Source: Pseudosulfitobacter pseudonitzschiae (lineage in GTDB: Bacteria > Pseudomonadota > Alphaproteobacteria > Rhodobacterales > Rhodobacteraceae). Taken from it: a DNA stretch of 64,000 nucleotides. Shown one piece after another: positions 46,618 to 55,139 of the stretch. Below the pieces are notes generated by a model that saw only the letters and a list, made by a program, of their open reading frames with translations, was not told the origin of the DNA and did not search any database. The position numbers and the translations under genes were made by a program. The first letter of the stretch is position 1. Each line of letters opens with the position of its first letter. Location: positions 682,001 through 746,000 of the forward strand of contig NZ_FQVP01000001.1 of NCBI RefSeq assembly GCF_900129395.1. The letters are read 5' to 3'.

Positions 46618-47400
46618 ATGCCCAAGATTTCCTCCGCTCCACTGGCCGCTCCGCAATTTCGGATTTCGATGGCGCGCAATGCCGAAGATCTGAAGGCGGC
46701 GCAGCGTTTGCGTTATGAGGTTTTCGTGCGTGAACTGGGCGGTGGGGGCGACATGGTGGACCACGCCGCCGGTCTGGAATGCGATCGGTTCGATCCCTTT
46801 TTTGATCACATGCTGCTGCACGACGTAACCCAGGGGCGGGTGGTTGGCGTCTACCGCATGTTGCGCAGCGACCAGGCGCAGGCGGCGGGGCAGTTTTATT
46901 CCGAGGACGAATACGACCTTGCGCCGCTGCGCAATTCCGGGCGCAACCTGCTGGAGTTGGGCCGGTCCTGCCTGCATCCCGACTATCGCGGCGGCATTGC
47001 CATGCATCACCTGTGGTCGGCGCTTGCGGCCTATGTGGCGGAACATGATATCGAGATATTGTTCGGTGTCGCCAGCTTTCATGGCACCGACACACAGGCA
47101 CTTGCCGCACCCCTGTCGCTGCTGCACCACCGCCATCTGGCACCCCCCGAAGTGCGCGTGCGGGCGCGCGAGACGTCGTTTCAGACCATGGACCTGATCG
47201 CCGAGGACGCGCTGGACCGGCGCGCCGCCATGTTGCAAGTGCCCGCCCTGATCAAGGCGTATCTGCGGCTGGGCGGCGTCGTGGGCGAGGGGGCGTGGAT
47301 CGACCGGACGTTTAACACCACCGATGTCTGTCTGGTCATGGACACGGCGCAAATGAACACCCGTCAAAGCCGTCTGTACACCGCGCGGGGCGATGCATGA
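46618..47400 (+). CDS. olsB: Ornithine-acyl[ACP] N-acyltransferase
   Basis: 260 residues of the OlsB family, a GNAT-like acyltransferase: LRYEVFVRELGGGGDMVDHAAGLECDRFD near the start, VGVYRMLR, LLELGRSCLHPDYRGG and the acyl-CoA/ACP site region. It makes lyso-ornithine lipid from ornithine and 3-hydroxyacyl-ACP. The glutamine-lipid relative GlsB is an alternative. Its stop overlaps the olsA start (ATGA), completing the pathway. Confidence 0.85.
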   Translation: MPKISSAPLAAPQFRISMARNAEDLKAAQRLRYEVFVRELGGGGDMVDHAAGLECDRFDPFFDHMLLHDVTQGRVVGVYRMLRSDQAQAAGQFYSEDEYDLAPLRNSGRNLLELGRSCLHPDYRGGIAMHHLWSALAAYVAEHDIEILFGVASFHGTDTQALAAPLSLLHHRHLAPPEVRVRARETSFQTMDLIAEDALDRRAAMLQVPALIKAYLRLGGVVGEGAWIDRTFNTTDVCLVMDTAQMNTRQSRLYTARGDA

Positions 47401-48248
47401 CCGTCACATGGGACGATGGCAACGTGCCACCGCCGCGACGCTTCGGGCTTGGCGACTGGTTGCGGGTTGCGCTGCGCGGGTTGGCAGTGGGCACGCTGGT
47501 CTTTGGTGGATTGGCCCTGCTGCTGTTGGTGCGCCTGGTCGAGCGGCCCTTGTGCGGGCTGCGCCGGCCGGTGACGCCGTTCATCACCGTGGCCGTGTGC
47601 AAGGGCGCGTTGCGGCTGATGCGTTTGCCGCTGAAGGTCACAGGCGTGCCGATGCGCGGGCAGGGGGCTGTGGTGGCCAACCATTCCTCATGGCTGGATA
47701 TTTTCGTGCTGAATGCGTCAAAGCGCATTTATTTCGTGTCGAAATCCGAGGTGGCGAACTGGCCCGGCATCGGCTGGCTGGCGCGGGCCACCGGCACCGT
47801 CTTTGTCGTGCGCGACCCGCGCCGCGCCGCCGAGCAAACGCAGATGTTCCAGGATAGACTGCTGGCAGGCCACAAGTTGCTGTTCTTTCCCGAAGGCACC
47901 AGCACGGACGGGCTGCGGGTGTTGCCGTTCAAACCGACGCTGTTTCAGGCCTTTTTCGCGCCAGAACTGCGCGACCGGTTGCAGGTCCAGCCGGTCACGG
48001 TGATCTATCACGCGCCCACCGGGGCCGACGCGCGGTTTTATGGCTGGTGGGGCGATATGGCGTTCGGCACGCATCTGCTGTCGACACTGGCCGCCCGCCG
48101 TCAGGGCCGGGTCGAGGTGGTGTATCACCCCCCGTTGAAAGTCGCCGATTTCGCAGAACGCAAGACGCTGGCTGCCACGGCCGAACGGGCGGTGCGCGGC
48201 GCGCATGTGTTGGCAGCGGCGGAGAACGCGCCAGAGCTGGGAAAATAA
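47397..48248 (+). CDS. olsA: Lyso-ornithine lipid O-acyltransferase (PlsC family)
   Basis: 283 residues: an N-terminal membrane helix (about 30-50) then the PlsC domain with VANHSSWLDIFVLN (HX4D catalytic motif) and LFFPEGTSTDG (substrate motif). Placed directly after olsB, it would acylate lyso-ornithine lipid to ornithine lipid in the inner membrane; members can also make phosphatidic acid. Ornithine lipids replace phospholipids under phosphate limitation. Confidence 0.88.
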   Translation: MTVTWDDGNVPPPRRFGLGDWLRVALRGLAVGTLVFGGLALLLLVRLVERPLCGLRRPVTPFITVAVCKGALRLMRLPLKVTGVPMRGQGAVVANHSSWLDIFVLNASKRIYFVSKSEVANWPGIGWLARATGTVFVVRDPRRAAEQTQMFQDRLLAGHKLLFFPEGTSTDGLRVLPFKPTLFQAFFAPELRDRLQVQPVTVIYHAPTGADARFYGWWGDMAFGTHLLSTLAARRQGRVEVVYHPPLKVADFAERKTLAATAERAVRGAHVLAAAENAPELGK

Positions 48249-48325
48249 GGGCGAACCGCTCTTGCGCCCCGCACAAAACCGGCCTATACGCGCGACACTT
48301 CAATCCGCAGGTGGGGATTGGGCTT

Positions 48326-48346
48326 TCCGGGGGAGAAATCCCCGGA
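48326..48346 (+). promoter_or_regulatory. Hairpin in the rpsB leader
   Basis: TCCGGGG / CCCCGGA forms a 7-bp stem with a 7-base purine-rich loop, 66 bases before the rpsB start and preceded by a G-rich stretch. Ribosomal protein S2 autoregulates its mRNA in E. coli, so this may be a leader element, but no known motif was identified. Confidence 0.35.
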
Positions 48347-48411
48347 TGTCCGCCGGTTGGTGCAAACGCACTGATACCCCGCCAAGGCGAAAACCGGAAA
48401 AGGAATAAGAC

Positions 48412-49284
48412 ATGGCTCTTCCCGAGTTCTCCATGCGCCAGCTGCTGGAAGCAGGCGTACACTTTGGTCACCAGACTCAGCGCTGGAACCCCCGCATGGG
48501 CCCGTACATCTACGGCGCACGCAACGGCATTCACATCATGGACCTGACGCAAACTGTTCCGATGCTGGACCAGGCGCTGCAAGTCATCCGTGACACCGTC
48601 GCCAAAGGCGGCAGCATTCTGTTCGTCGGCACCAAGCGTCAGGCTGCACAGCCCATCGCCGATGCCGCAGAGAAATGCGCACAATATTACATGAACCACC
48701 GCTGGCTGGGCGGCACGCTGACCAACTGGCAGACCGTGTCCAAGTCGATCCAGCGTCTGAAATCCATCGACGAACAGTCGGAACTGGGTTTTGGTGGTTT
48801 CACCAAAAAAGAACGCCTGGGCATGGAACGCGACCAGTTCAAACTGGAAGCATCGCTGGGCGGTATCCGTGAAATGGGCGGTCGTCCCGACCTGATCTTC
48901 GTCATCGACGTGAAAAAAGAAGCACTGGCAATCGCCGAAGCCAACAAGCTGGGCATCCCGGTTGTGGCCGTGGTCGACACCAACTGCTCGCCTGACGGCA
49001 TCGACTATATCATTCCGGGCAACGACGACGCGGCCCGCGCCATCACGCTGTATTGCGATCTGGCCGCCCGCGCAGCCCTGGACGGCATGAGCGCCCAGCT
49101 GGGTGCGGCCGGTGTGGACATCGGTGCGATGGAAGAAGCTCCTGTCGAAGAAGCCGTGGCGGAATCGACTGGCGTTGAAACCGGCAACGTCTCGGAAGAG
49201 ACAGCGCACAACGATGCCATGGCGAAAGACGCGCCCCTGGACATCGAAAGCACCAAAGAAACAGTGGCCAAAGCCGACAGCTAA
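48412..49284 (+). CDS. rpsB: 30S ribosomal protein S2
   Basis: 290 residues. Canonical S2 over the first 230: [53 protein letters not shown] and [19 protein letters not shown]. It ends in an acidic alanine/glutamate-rich extension of about 50 residues ([11 protein letters not shown] onward), longer than E. coli S2. AAGGAAT precedes the ATG. Usual operon partner tsf follows. Confidence 0.97.
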   Translation: MALPEFSMRQLLEAGVHFGHQTQRWNPRMGPYIYGARNGIHIMDLTQTVPMLDQALQVIRDTVAKGGSILFVGTKRQAAQPIADAAEKCAQYYMNHRWLGGTLTNWQTVSKSIQRLKSIDEQSELGFGGFTKKERLGMERDQFKLEASLGGIREMGGRPDLIFVIDVKKEALAIAEANKLGIPVVAVVDTNCSPDGIDYIIPGNDDAARAITLYCDLAARAALDGMSAQLGAAGVDIGAMEEAPVEEAVAESTGVETGNVSEETAHNDAMAKDAPLDIESTKETVAKADS

Positions 49285-49360
49285 GTCTGTTACACGGCTT
49301 TGATACAAGACGGCGGGGGCAACCCCGCCGACCCGCAATATATCTGAGGAGACCCGACAG

Positions 49361-50236
49361 ATGGCAATCACAGCATCTATGGTCAAGGAACTGCGCGAAA
49401 GCACCGGCGCAGGCATGATGGACGCGAAAAAAGCGTTGACCGAAAACGATGGCGACATGGAAGCAGCAGTCGATTGGCTGCGCACCAAAGGTCTGGCCAA
49501 GGCGGCCAAGAAATCGGGCCGCACCGCCGCCGAAGGTCTGGTTGCAGTCAAGGTTGACGGCAACAAGGGCATCGCGGTCGAAGTGAACTCGGAAACCGAC
49601 TTTGTCGGCAAGAACGCCGAATTCCAGAGCATGGTGTCGGGCATCGCCGATGTGGCAATCACCGTCGATTCCGTTGACGCGCTGAACGCGGCTCCGATGG
49701 GTGGCAAGACTGTCGCCGAAATCGTGACCGACAAGATCGCCACAATCGGTGAAAACATGTCGGTGCGTCGCATGCAGTCGATCACTGGCGACACCGTTGT
49801 GTCCTATGTTCACAACGCAGCCGCGCCCGGCATGGGCAAAATCGGCGTTCTGGTCGCAATGACCGGTGGCGACGATGCCTTTGGCAAACAGGTTGCGATG
49901 CACATCGCCGCCGTGAACCCCGCTTCGCTGAGCGAAGACGATCTGGACGCATCTGTCGTCGAGAAGGAAAAACAGGTTCAGATGGACATTGCCCGCGAAA
50001 GCGGCAAGCCCGAAGCGGTTATCGAAAAGATGATCGTCGGCCGTATGAAGAAATACATGTCCGAAGTGACGCTGCTGAACCAGCAGTTCGTTGTGAACCC
50101 CGACCTGACCGTGGCCGACGCCGCGAAAGAAGCGGGTGCCACAATCACCGGTTTCGTGCGCCTGGAAGTGGGCGAAGGCATCGAAGTGGTCAAAGAAGAC
50201 TTTGCCGCCGAAGTGGCCAAAGTCAGCCAAAGCTGA
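49361..50236 (+). CDS. tsf: Elongation factor Ts
   Basis: 291 residues: N-terminal UBA-like domain [22 protein letters not shown], then the EF-Tu contact region [12 protein letters not shown] and [11 protein letters not shown]. It recycles EF-Tu-GDP to EF-Tu-GTP. A GAGGAG site precedes the ATG. It lies 76 bases after rpsB and ends with a terminator. Confidence 0.97.
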   Translation: MAITASMVKELRESTGAGMMDAKKALTENDGDMEAAVDWLRTKGLAKAAKKSGRTAAEGLVAVKVDGNKGIAVEVNSETDFVGKNAEFQSMVSGIADVAITVDSVDALNAAPMGGKTVAEIVTDKIATIGENMSVRRMQSITGDTVVSYVHNAAAPGMGKIGVLVAMTGGDDAFGKQVAMHIAAVNPASLSEDDLDASVVEKEKQVQMDIARESGKPEAVIEKMIVGRMKKYMSEVTLLNQQFVVNPDLTVADAAKEAGATITGFVRLEVGEGIEVVKEDFAAEVAKVSQS

Positions 50237-50271
50237 TTTCGACGCTGTAACAGGCGACAAAAGACAACAGG

Positions 50272-50298
50272 CAGGGCATCCCATCGGGGTGCCCTGTT
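50272..50298 (+). terminator. Terminator after tsf
   Basis: An 11-bp stem (CAGGGCATCCC / GGGGTGCCCTG with one wobble) and a 3-base loop, followed by a short T run (TTTG), 35 bases past the tsf stop. Confidence 0.75.
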
Positions 50299-50449
50299 TG
50301 CATTTCGGGGGCTCTGCCCTGCGCGTCTGCGACGCGTCCCATGGAGTTTATCCGGCAAGATGAAGACCCGTTCACGCTTTTGTTGGCTTGGCAGGGTGCC
50401 TGATCGTCCTAGTTTGCGATCAAAGCAATCCAACAGGGGACATATCCAA

Positions 50450-51220
50450 ATGATACCGCGCAGAACCTTTCTGGCCACGACTGCCGCCGCCATCACGTTT
50501 TTGCCCTATGCCGCGCGCGCAGCCGCCCATGCGGGCGACAGCTTTGCCACCGACACCGGTGAGATCAAGGTGTTCCCGGTCGATCACGCATCCTTTGTGA
50601 TGACCACGCCCGCAGGCACGATCTACAATGATCCGGTCGGCGATCCGGCGATGTACGCCGATTTTCCGGCCGCTGACCTGATCCTGGTCACCCATGAACA
50701 TGGCGATCACTACAATCCCGAAACGCTGGCCGCGTTGATCGGCGATGCCACCATCCTGCTGGTGAACCCCGCCGTCGCCGACAAGCTGCCCGAGGACCTG
50801 AAATCCCGCGCCACGGTTCTGGCCAATGGCGAACAGGCGCTGGTGGGCAAGATCGATGTGCGCGCGATCCCCGCCTATAACACCACCGAGGACCGCAAGC
50901 AGTTCCACCCCGAGGGGCGCGACAATGGCTATGTTCTGACCATCGACGGATTCCGTGTCTATATCTCGGGTGACACCGAGGGTACGCGCGAGATGAAGGC
51001 GCTGAGCGATATTGATCTGGCATTCGTCTGCATGAACCTGCCGTTCACGATGGATGCAGAAGCCGCAGCCGAGGCCGTGGCCGCCTTCAAGCCGACTTAT
51101 GTCTATCCTTACCACTATCGCGGGCGTGATGGCGGCACCCAGGACCCCGAAGCCTTTGCCGCCGCGGTTGGCGACGCCACCATGGTCAAGATGGGCGACT
51201 GGTATCACAAGGAGGGCTGA
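50450..51220 (+). CDS. Tat-exported MBL-fold metallo-hydrolase
   Basis: 256 residues. An N-terminal twin-arginine signal (PRRTFLATTAAAITFLPYA) precedes a metallo-beta-lactamase domain with the metal motif THEHGDHYNPE (HxHxDH), a central SGDTEGTRE (metal-bridging Asp) and a C-terminal PYHYRGRDGG histidine. It resembles UlaG-like/L-ascorbate-lactonase-type proteins; the substrate is unknown. The ATG at 50450 follows CAGGGGA. It stands alone, convergent with the LuxR region. Confidence 0.85.
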   Translation: MIPRRTFLATTAAAITFLPYAARAAAHAGDSFATDTGEIKVFPVDHASFVMTTPAGTIYNDPVGDPAMYADFPAADLILVTHEHGDHYNPETLAALIGDATILLVNPAVADKLPEDLKSRATVLANGEQALVGKIDVRAIPAYNTTEDRKQFHPEGRDNGYVLTIDGFRVYISGDTEGTREMKALSDIDLAFVCMNLPFTMDAEAAAEAVAAFKPTYVYPYHYRGRDGGTQDPEAFAAAVGDATMVKMGDWYHKEG

Positions 51221-51452
51221 ACGCCCGTCGGCACGTACCATAAAAAACGGAGCCACCCGGGCATGGATGGCTCCACTCTTTGATCCTCGGGCCTTGATCA
51301 CGGGGATGAGACGTGACCCTAAGGATAAGGTCCGACCCCAAAGATGGACTATACATCCCAGGGCCGGGGTCCGGAAAGTCCGGCCGGTCGGCAGAGCCTC
51401 GAAATCGCGAGGGTACCTTCCGCTGCTCCAATGGCATTAAGCCACCACTCAC
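51186..51452 (-). CDS. Doubtful 88-codon frame inside a structured transcript
   Basis: A GTG at 51452 is preceded by AAGGAG at 4-5 bases and by a strong hairpin, so initiation looks plausible. The frame starts MSGGLMPLEQRKVPSRFRGS and is Pro/Gly/Ser-rich. However a terminator with a T6 run lies at 51242-51274, 56 bases before the stop, and the end overlaps the convergent hydrolase gene. Either the region is a non-coding RNA or the message normally lacks a stop codon. I recognise no family. Confidence 0.25.
   Translation of the reverse strand: MSGGLMPLEQRKVPSRFRGSADRPDFPDPGPGMYSPSLGSDLILRVTSHPRDQGPRIKEWSHPCPGGSVFYGTCRRAFSPPCDTSRPS
51242..51274 (-). terminator. Rho-independent terminator downstream of the LuxR gene
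   Basis: On minus, GGAGCCA / TGGCTCC (7 bp, extended by C-G pairs inside) is followed by six T residues. It lies about 360 bases past the LuxR stop, so it probably ends either a long 3' UTR or a separate small transcript. Confidence 0.8.
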
Positions 51453-51632
51453 GGAACTCCTTGATACTGACTGTTAAGACGGCTTAACGAAAGTCAGGTA
51501 ATCCTTACCCATGGTCAGATTATTGCGATCCACATGGAAGGGGAAAGAAGTTTATGTCGCATCACCCGTGACAATTTTTGCAGTTCTATCGCGGAAAATG
51601 CAACTGGTCCGTGCGGTGACCGTCAGAAACCT
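51275..51632 (-). other. Structured intergenic region, possible small RNA
   Basis: About 360 bases between the LuxR stop and the terminator. It contains the leader hairpin at 51467-51497, a ribosome-binding-like AAGGAG, and a GC-rich fold with GGCCGG/CCGG repeats near 51360-51385. No recognised gene. A sigma-70 promoter was not clear by eye. Expression as a stand-alone small RNA is possible. Confidence 0.35.
51467..51497 (-). repeat. Inverted repeat/hairpin with TTAA arms
   Basis: Arms CTGACT-GTTAAG and CTTAAC-AGTCAG (12 bp in total, one 3-base bulge, 4-base loop) form a stable hairpin just upstream of AAGGAG and GTG 51452 on minus. As DNA the core GTTAAG-N4-CTTAAC could be an operator. It is not the TTAA-N7-TTAA spacing of CtrA (here N6). 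Confidence 0.55.
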
Positions 51633-52394
51633 TCAGGCCTCCAGGATGAACATCTGGTTGGCAAAGGCCGCTTTCAGCACCGCCTGCGCGGTCGTTTCCA
51701 CCGCCAGCGCCTCGCGGGCCAGTCGCAAGTGTTTCTCGACCGTCGCCGAAGTCAGTCCCATCAGCACCGCGATGTCCTGCATGGTCTTGCCGTCACCGAC
51801 CCATTCCAACGCTTCGCGCTGGCGCTTGGTCAGGCCGCGATTGGGCCCGGAATAGGGCAGGGTCAGGATCTTGAGGTGCGCCACGTTGTTCATCAGGTGA
51901 ATGTCGCGGCCGTGCACCTCCCATATTGCGTCGATCTCGTCCTGGGTCATCCCAGCGCGCGCCGTCAGGGCAATGGCACCTTTTGACCGCGCCGAGACCG
52001 ATTTGAAGCTGATGGTGTAACCTGCGGTCACGCCCATCTTGTGATTGAACTCCACCACCCGTGCCTCGGCAGGGGTCAGGGTCTGGGTTTCGACCATCTG
52101 CGCCAGCATCCGCCAGCTGCCCGCCCCCTCGTTGTTCAGCGCCCAGCTGACCATGGGGGCGTGAAGATAGTGCTGCTCGCCCATGAACACATCCGTGTAG
52201 GATTTGTCATGGTTCGTCAGGATGATGAAATCCTCGGGATCGCCCAGGTTGTTGCCATAGCGATAGCGCGTAAAGCCGTAGATCAGCCGGTCAAAGCCGT
52301 AGCTGGCCATTTTCTCGGTGTGCGCATCCCAAAGCTCTTCCATTGTCTGGCAATTGGAAAGCCCGTGCAGATATATACGCACATCATCGGTCAT
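51633..52394 (-). CDS. LuxR family regulator with autoinducer-binding-type domain
   Basis: 253 residues. An N-terminal autoinducer-binding-like domain (about 10-165) is followed by a LuxR helix-turn-helix (about 185-240: GLTKRQREALEWVGDGKT, SATVEKHLRLAREAL). By eye several residues that hold the acyl-homoserine lactone in TraR/LuxR are changed: the W57 and Y61 positions read Y and F (SYTDVF), and the D70 position reads A (YLHAPMV). No luxI synthase is nearby. The ATG overlaps the aroQ stop, so it is cotranscribed with aroQ. Confidence 0.85.
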   Translation of the reverse strand: MTDDVRIYLHGLSNCQTMEELWDAHTEKMASYGFDRLIYGFTRYRYGNNLGDPEDFIILTNHDKSYTDVFMGEQHYLHAPMVSWALNNEGAGSWRMLAQMVETQTLTPAEARVVEFNHKMGVTAGYTISFKSVSARSKGAIALTARAGMTQDEIDAIWEVHGRDIHLMNNVAHLKILTLPYSGPNRGLTKRQREALEWVGDGKTMQDIAVLMGLTSATVEKHLRLAREALAVETTAQAVLKAAFANQMFILEA

Positions 52395-52834
52395 GACGGT
52401 GTCCCCAGATGTTCGGCCAGCACCTGAAGCGCCAGATCATAGCCCTGCGCACCAAAGCCCGCGATCTGTCCCAGGGCGACGGGCGCGATATGACTGTGAT
52501 GCCGGAATGGTTCGCGGGCGTGGATATTCGACAGATGCACCTCGACGACCGGCAGCTCGACCGATGCGATCGCATCGCGCAGCGCCACGGATGTATGGGT
52601 ATAGGCCCCAGCGTTCAACACGATGCCGCCGTGGGTCCCCTTTGCCGCATGGATCGCGTCGATCATCACGCCCTCGTGGTTGGACTGCAAACAGACCACG
52701 TCCAGCCCCATGTCCTTGCCCCTTGCCACACACATGTCCTCGACATCTTTCAATGTCGTGCGTCCGTAAACCTCGGGTTGGCGTGTGCCCAGCAAATTCA
52801 GGTTCGGTCCGTTGAGGACAAGAATCGACGTCAT
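52391..52834 (-). CDS. aroQ: Type II 3-dehydroquinate dehydratase
   Basis: 147 residues, typical length: LNGPNLNLLGTRQPEVYG (with catalytic Arg/Tyr), QSNHEGVMIDAIH, LNAGAYTHTSVAL and EVHLSNIHAREPFR. It dehydrates 3-dehydroquinate in the shikimate pathway or quinate breakdown. It is the first gene of a two-gene unit with the LuxR regulator. Confidence 0.95.
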   Translation of the reverse strand: MTSILVLNGPNLNLLGTRQPEVYGRTTLKDVEDMCVARGKDMGLDVVCLQSNHEGVMIDAIHAAKGTHGGIVLNAGAYTHTSVALRDAIASVELPVVEVHLSNIHAREPFRHHSHIAPVALGQIAGFGAQGYDLALQVLAEHLGTPS

Positions 52835-52912
52835 ATCAATACTCTTGTAAATTCAACGTATAGTTAGCCGCACCGCACCCTGACTGTCCAGCGCAGTGCG
52901 GTGCGCAATCTT

Positions 52913-53389
52913 TTATGCCGGGGGCGCAAACACGGCCAGGCCCAGCCAGTCGGCGATCAGGGCAGGGGTCTTTTCCCCCTCGATCTCGATTGTCAGCCCG
53001 CTTTCGCGCAGCAGGTCCGTGGCATTGCGCTGCTTGACCGAATTGATCACAAAGCGGCCCCGCACACGCGCGCCGGCCTTGACCGGGTTCAGGAACCGCA
53101 GCTTGTTAAAGCCATAGTTGATGCCCATCACCTGGCCCTCTGCCATCGAAAAACACTCGTAGGAAAACCGGCTGGCCAAACTGAGCGTCAGGAACCCGTG
53201 CGCGATAGAGCCGCCAAAGGGCGTTTCCCTGGCAGCGCGTTCGGGGTCCACATGAATCCACTGTTCATCCATCGTGGTCTTGGCAAAGTCGTCGATCATC
53301 GCCTGATCGACGGTGATCCAGTCGGACACACCGACCTCTTGCCCGATCAACCCTTCAAGGCGCGCGACTTCTGTTTCAATTGGTGTCAT
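52913..53389 (-). CDS. MaoC family (R)-enoyl-CoA hydratase-like protein
   Basis: 158 residues of the hot-dog fold with the hydratase motif MDEQWIHVDPERA followed by FGGSIAHGFLTLSL (catalytic Asp and His). MaoC hydratases hydrate trans-2-enoyl-CoA to (R)-3-hydroxyacyl-CoA. It lies 28 bases downstream of the NADP-dependent oxidoreductase gene and near the acyl-CoA degradation operon, which otherwise lacks a hydratase. Confidence 0.88.
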   Translation of the reverse strand: MTPIETEVARLEGLIGQEVGVSDWITVDQAMIDDFAKTTMDEQWIHVDPERAARETPFGGSIAHGFLTLSLASRFSYECFSMAEGQVMGINYGFNKLRFLNPVKAGARVRGRFVINSVKQRNATDLLRESGLTIEIEGEKTPALIADWLGLAVFAPPA

Positions 53390-53417
53390 GTCTCTCTCTC
53401 CCTAGATCTCTGTCATC

Positions 53418-54422
53418 TCACGACGGATCGGCGGCAACGCGCACCATCCGTTTTCCCTTGTTGTCGCCCGCCAGCAGGCCGATCAGCGCCTTGGGTGCGT
53501 TTTCCAGCCCCTCGACCACGTCTTCGGTCACCTTGATCTGACCGCTGCGCACCCAGGTTTGCAGCGCGCGGATCGCCTTGGCATCGTCGTCTGCAAAATC
53601 CATCACGATGAACCCTTCCATACGCAGCCGTTTGACCACAACCAGACCGGGCAGGTTGCGCGGGCCGGTGGGGGCCTTGGTGTCGTATTGGCTGATCGCG
53701 CCGCAACAGGCGATGCGTCCTTTTTCGTTCATCAGGGCCAATACCGTTTCCAGCACGGTGCCGCCGACATTGTCGAAATAGACGTCGATGCCATCGGGGC
53801 ATTCGGCACGCAACGCCTTGAACAAGCCGGCTTCGCGGTAATCAACGCAGGCGTCAAAGCCTAACGCGTCCACCACCCATTTGCATTTCTCAGGCCCACC
53901 CGCGATGCCCACCACACGGCAGCCAAGCGCCTTGCCGATCTGTCCGACGTAGCCGCCGACCGACCCGGCGGCCGCAGAGACAACAATCGTTTCCCCCGCC
54001 ATCGGCTTGCCAACGCTGACCAGCCCGTGAAAGGCGGTCTTGCCGGCAATGCCGTAGACGCTGATCAGATGGCTCAGCTGATCCACCTTGGGCAGCTTTT
54101 CGACTTTGTGGGCTGGGCGCACGACGTAGTCGGCCCAGACCGCTTCGGCGGCCACGATGTCACCCACGGCAACGCGGGGGGTATTGGATTCAACCACCTC
54201 GCAGATCGAATAGGTCGCCATCACATCGCCCGCCTTGACCGCATCGCGATAGGTGGCGCCCTGCATCCAGCTGCGGTTGGCTGCGTCAATCGACATCAGG
54301 ATGGTCTTCAACAGCACCTCGCCATCGCCCGCGGTGGGCATGGGCGTTTCCTCCAGGGCAAAATTGTCCTCGGTCAACGTGCCGTCAGGCAGCGTTTGCA
54401 CGACAATCTGTCGGTTGTTCAT
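53418..54422 (-). CDS. NADP-dependent medium-chain oxidoreductase
   Basis: 334 residues of the leukotriene B4 dehydrogenase/YfmJ-like MDR family: MSIDAANRSWM, YGIAGKTAFHGL, VVSAAAGSVGGYVGQIGKALGCRVVG (NADP-binding) and DVYFDNVGGTVLE. Such enzymes reduce enones or enoyl thioesters without zinc. It is transcribed with the MaoC gene. The substrate is unknown; a role in acyl chain reduction fits the context. Confidence 0.88.
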   Translation of the reverse strand: MNNRQIVVQTLPDGTLTEDNFALEETPMPTAGDGEVLLKTILMSIDAANRSWMQGATYRDAVKAGDVMATYSICEVVESNTPRVAVGDIVAAEAVWADYVVRPAHKVEKLPKVDQLSHLISVYGIAGKTAFHGLVSVGKPMAGETIVVSAAAGSVGGYVGQIGKALGCRVVGIAGGPEKCKWVVDALGFDACVDYREAGLFKALRAECPDGIDVYFDNVGGTVLETVLALMNEKGRIACCGAISQYDTKAPTGPRNLPGLVVVKRLRMEGFIVMDFADDDAKAIRALQTWVRSGQIKVTEDVVEGLENAPKALIGLLAGDNKGKRMVRVAADPS

Positions 54423-54467
54423 TGTCAGCGTTCCTTGTTATCAAACGTGAAAAGAGAAAGGTTTGTC

Positions 54468-55130
54468 ATGTCCCGCGAATACCGCCAGCCCGTTTATGCG
54501 CCGCCCAAAGGGTCCGCCGACCTTCTGTTGATCCGCCACGGCGAAAGTGCGCCCGCGCGCGAGGGTGTGCATTTCGACACAGTGGACGGGCACGGCGATC
54601 CGCACCTGCACCCCCAGGGGCACAAACAGGCCGAGCGCGTGGGCGAACGCCTGAAAGGCAACCCGATCCGCCAGATTTACGTGACCAAGCTGACGCGCAC
54701 CCAGCAGACGGCGGCCCCGCTGGCGCAGCATCTGGGCCTGACGCCGCAGCAAAACCCCGACCTGCACGAGGTGCATTTGGGCGACTGGGACGGCGGTCTG
54801 TACCGCGTCAAGGCGGCGGCAAACGATCCCGTCTATCGCCGCGCGATGGAAGCGCAGGACTGGGGCCTGATCCCCAATGCCGAAAGCCGCGATGCGTTCT
54901 TTGAACGGGTGACGCGCGGGTTGATGGCCATTGCCGCCGCGCACACCGACGAACAGGTCGCTGTCTTCGTGCACGGCGGTGTCATCGCGGCCGCGCTGGC
55001 CGTGGCCGCACGGTCGGAACCCTTTGCGTTCCTGGGGGCCGCGAACGGATCGATCAGCCGCCTTGTGATCCAAGGCGACCGTATGACCATTCGCGGGTTC
55101 AACGATATTTCGCATCTGGATGGCCTCTGA
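54468..55130 (+). CDS. Histidine phosphatase superfamily protein
   Basis: 220 residues: the RHG motif DLLLIRHGESAPA, later VHLGDWDGGLY and VAVFVHGGVIAAAL (second catalytic histidine). It is a phosphoglycerate-mutase-like phosphatase of unknown substrate. The ATG at 54468 has AGAGAAAG upstream. It starts divergently from the oxidoreductase gene and converges on the next one. Confidence 0.85.
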   Translation: MSREYRQPVYAPPKGSADLLLIRHGESAPAREGVHFDTVDGHGDPHLHPQGHKQAERVGERLKGNPIRQIYVTKLTRTQQTAAPLAQHLGLTPQQNPDLHEVHLGDWDGGLYRVKAAANDPVYRRAMEAQDWGLIPNAESRDAFFERVTRGLMAIAAAHTDEQVAVFVHGGVIAAALAVAARSEPFAFLGAANGSISRLVIQGDRMTIRGFNDISHLDGL

Positions 55131-55139
55131 ATCCAGAGG

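Noticed and set aside
47995-49794. Open frame of 599 codons on the minus strand
   Set aside because: Antisense to olsA, rpsB and tsf, all of which match conserved proteins; the antisense product shows no recognisable motif.
51474-51487. TTAA-TTAA element as a CtrA site
   Set aside because: The spacer is six bases instead of seven, and the element is better explained as part of a longer hairpin.
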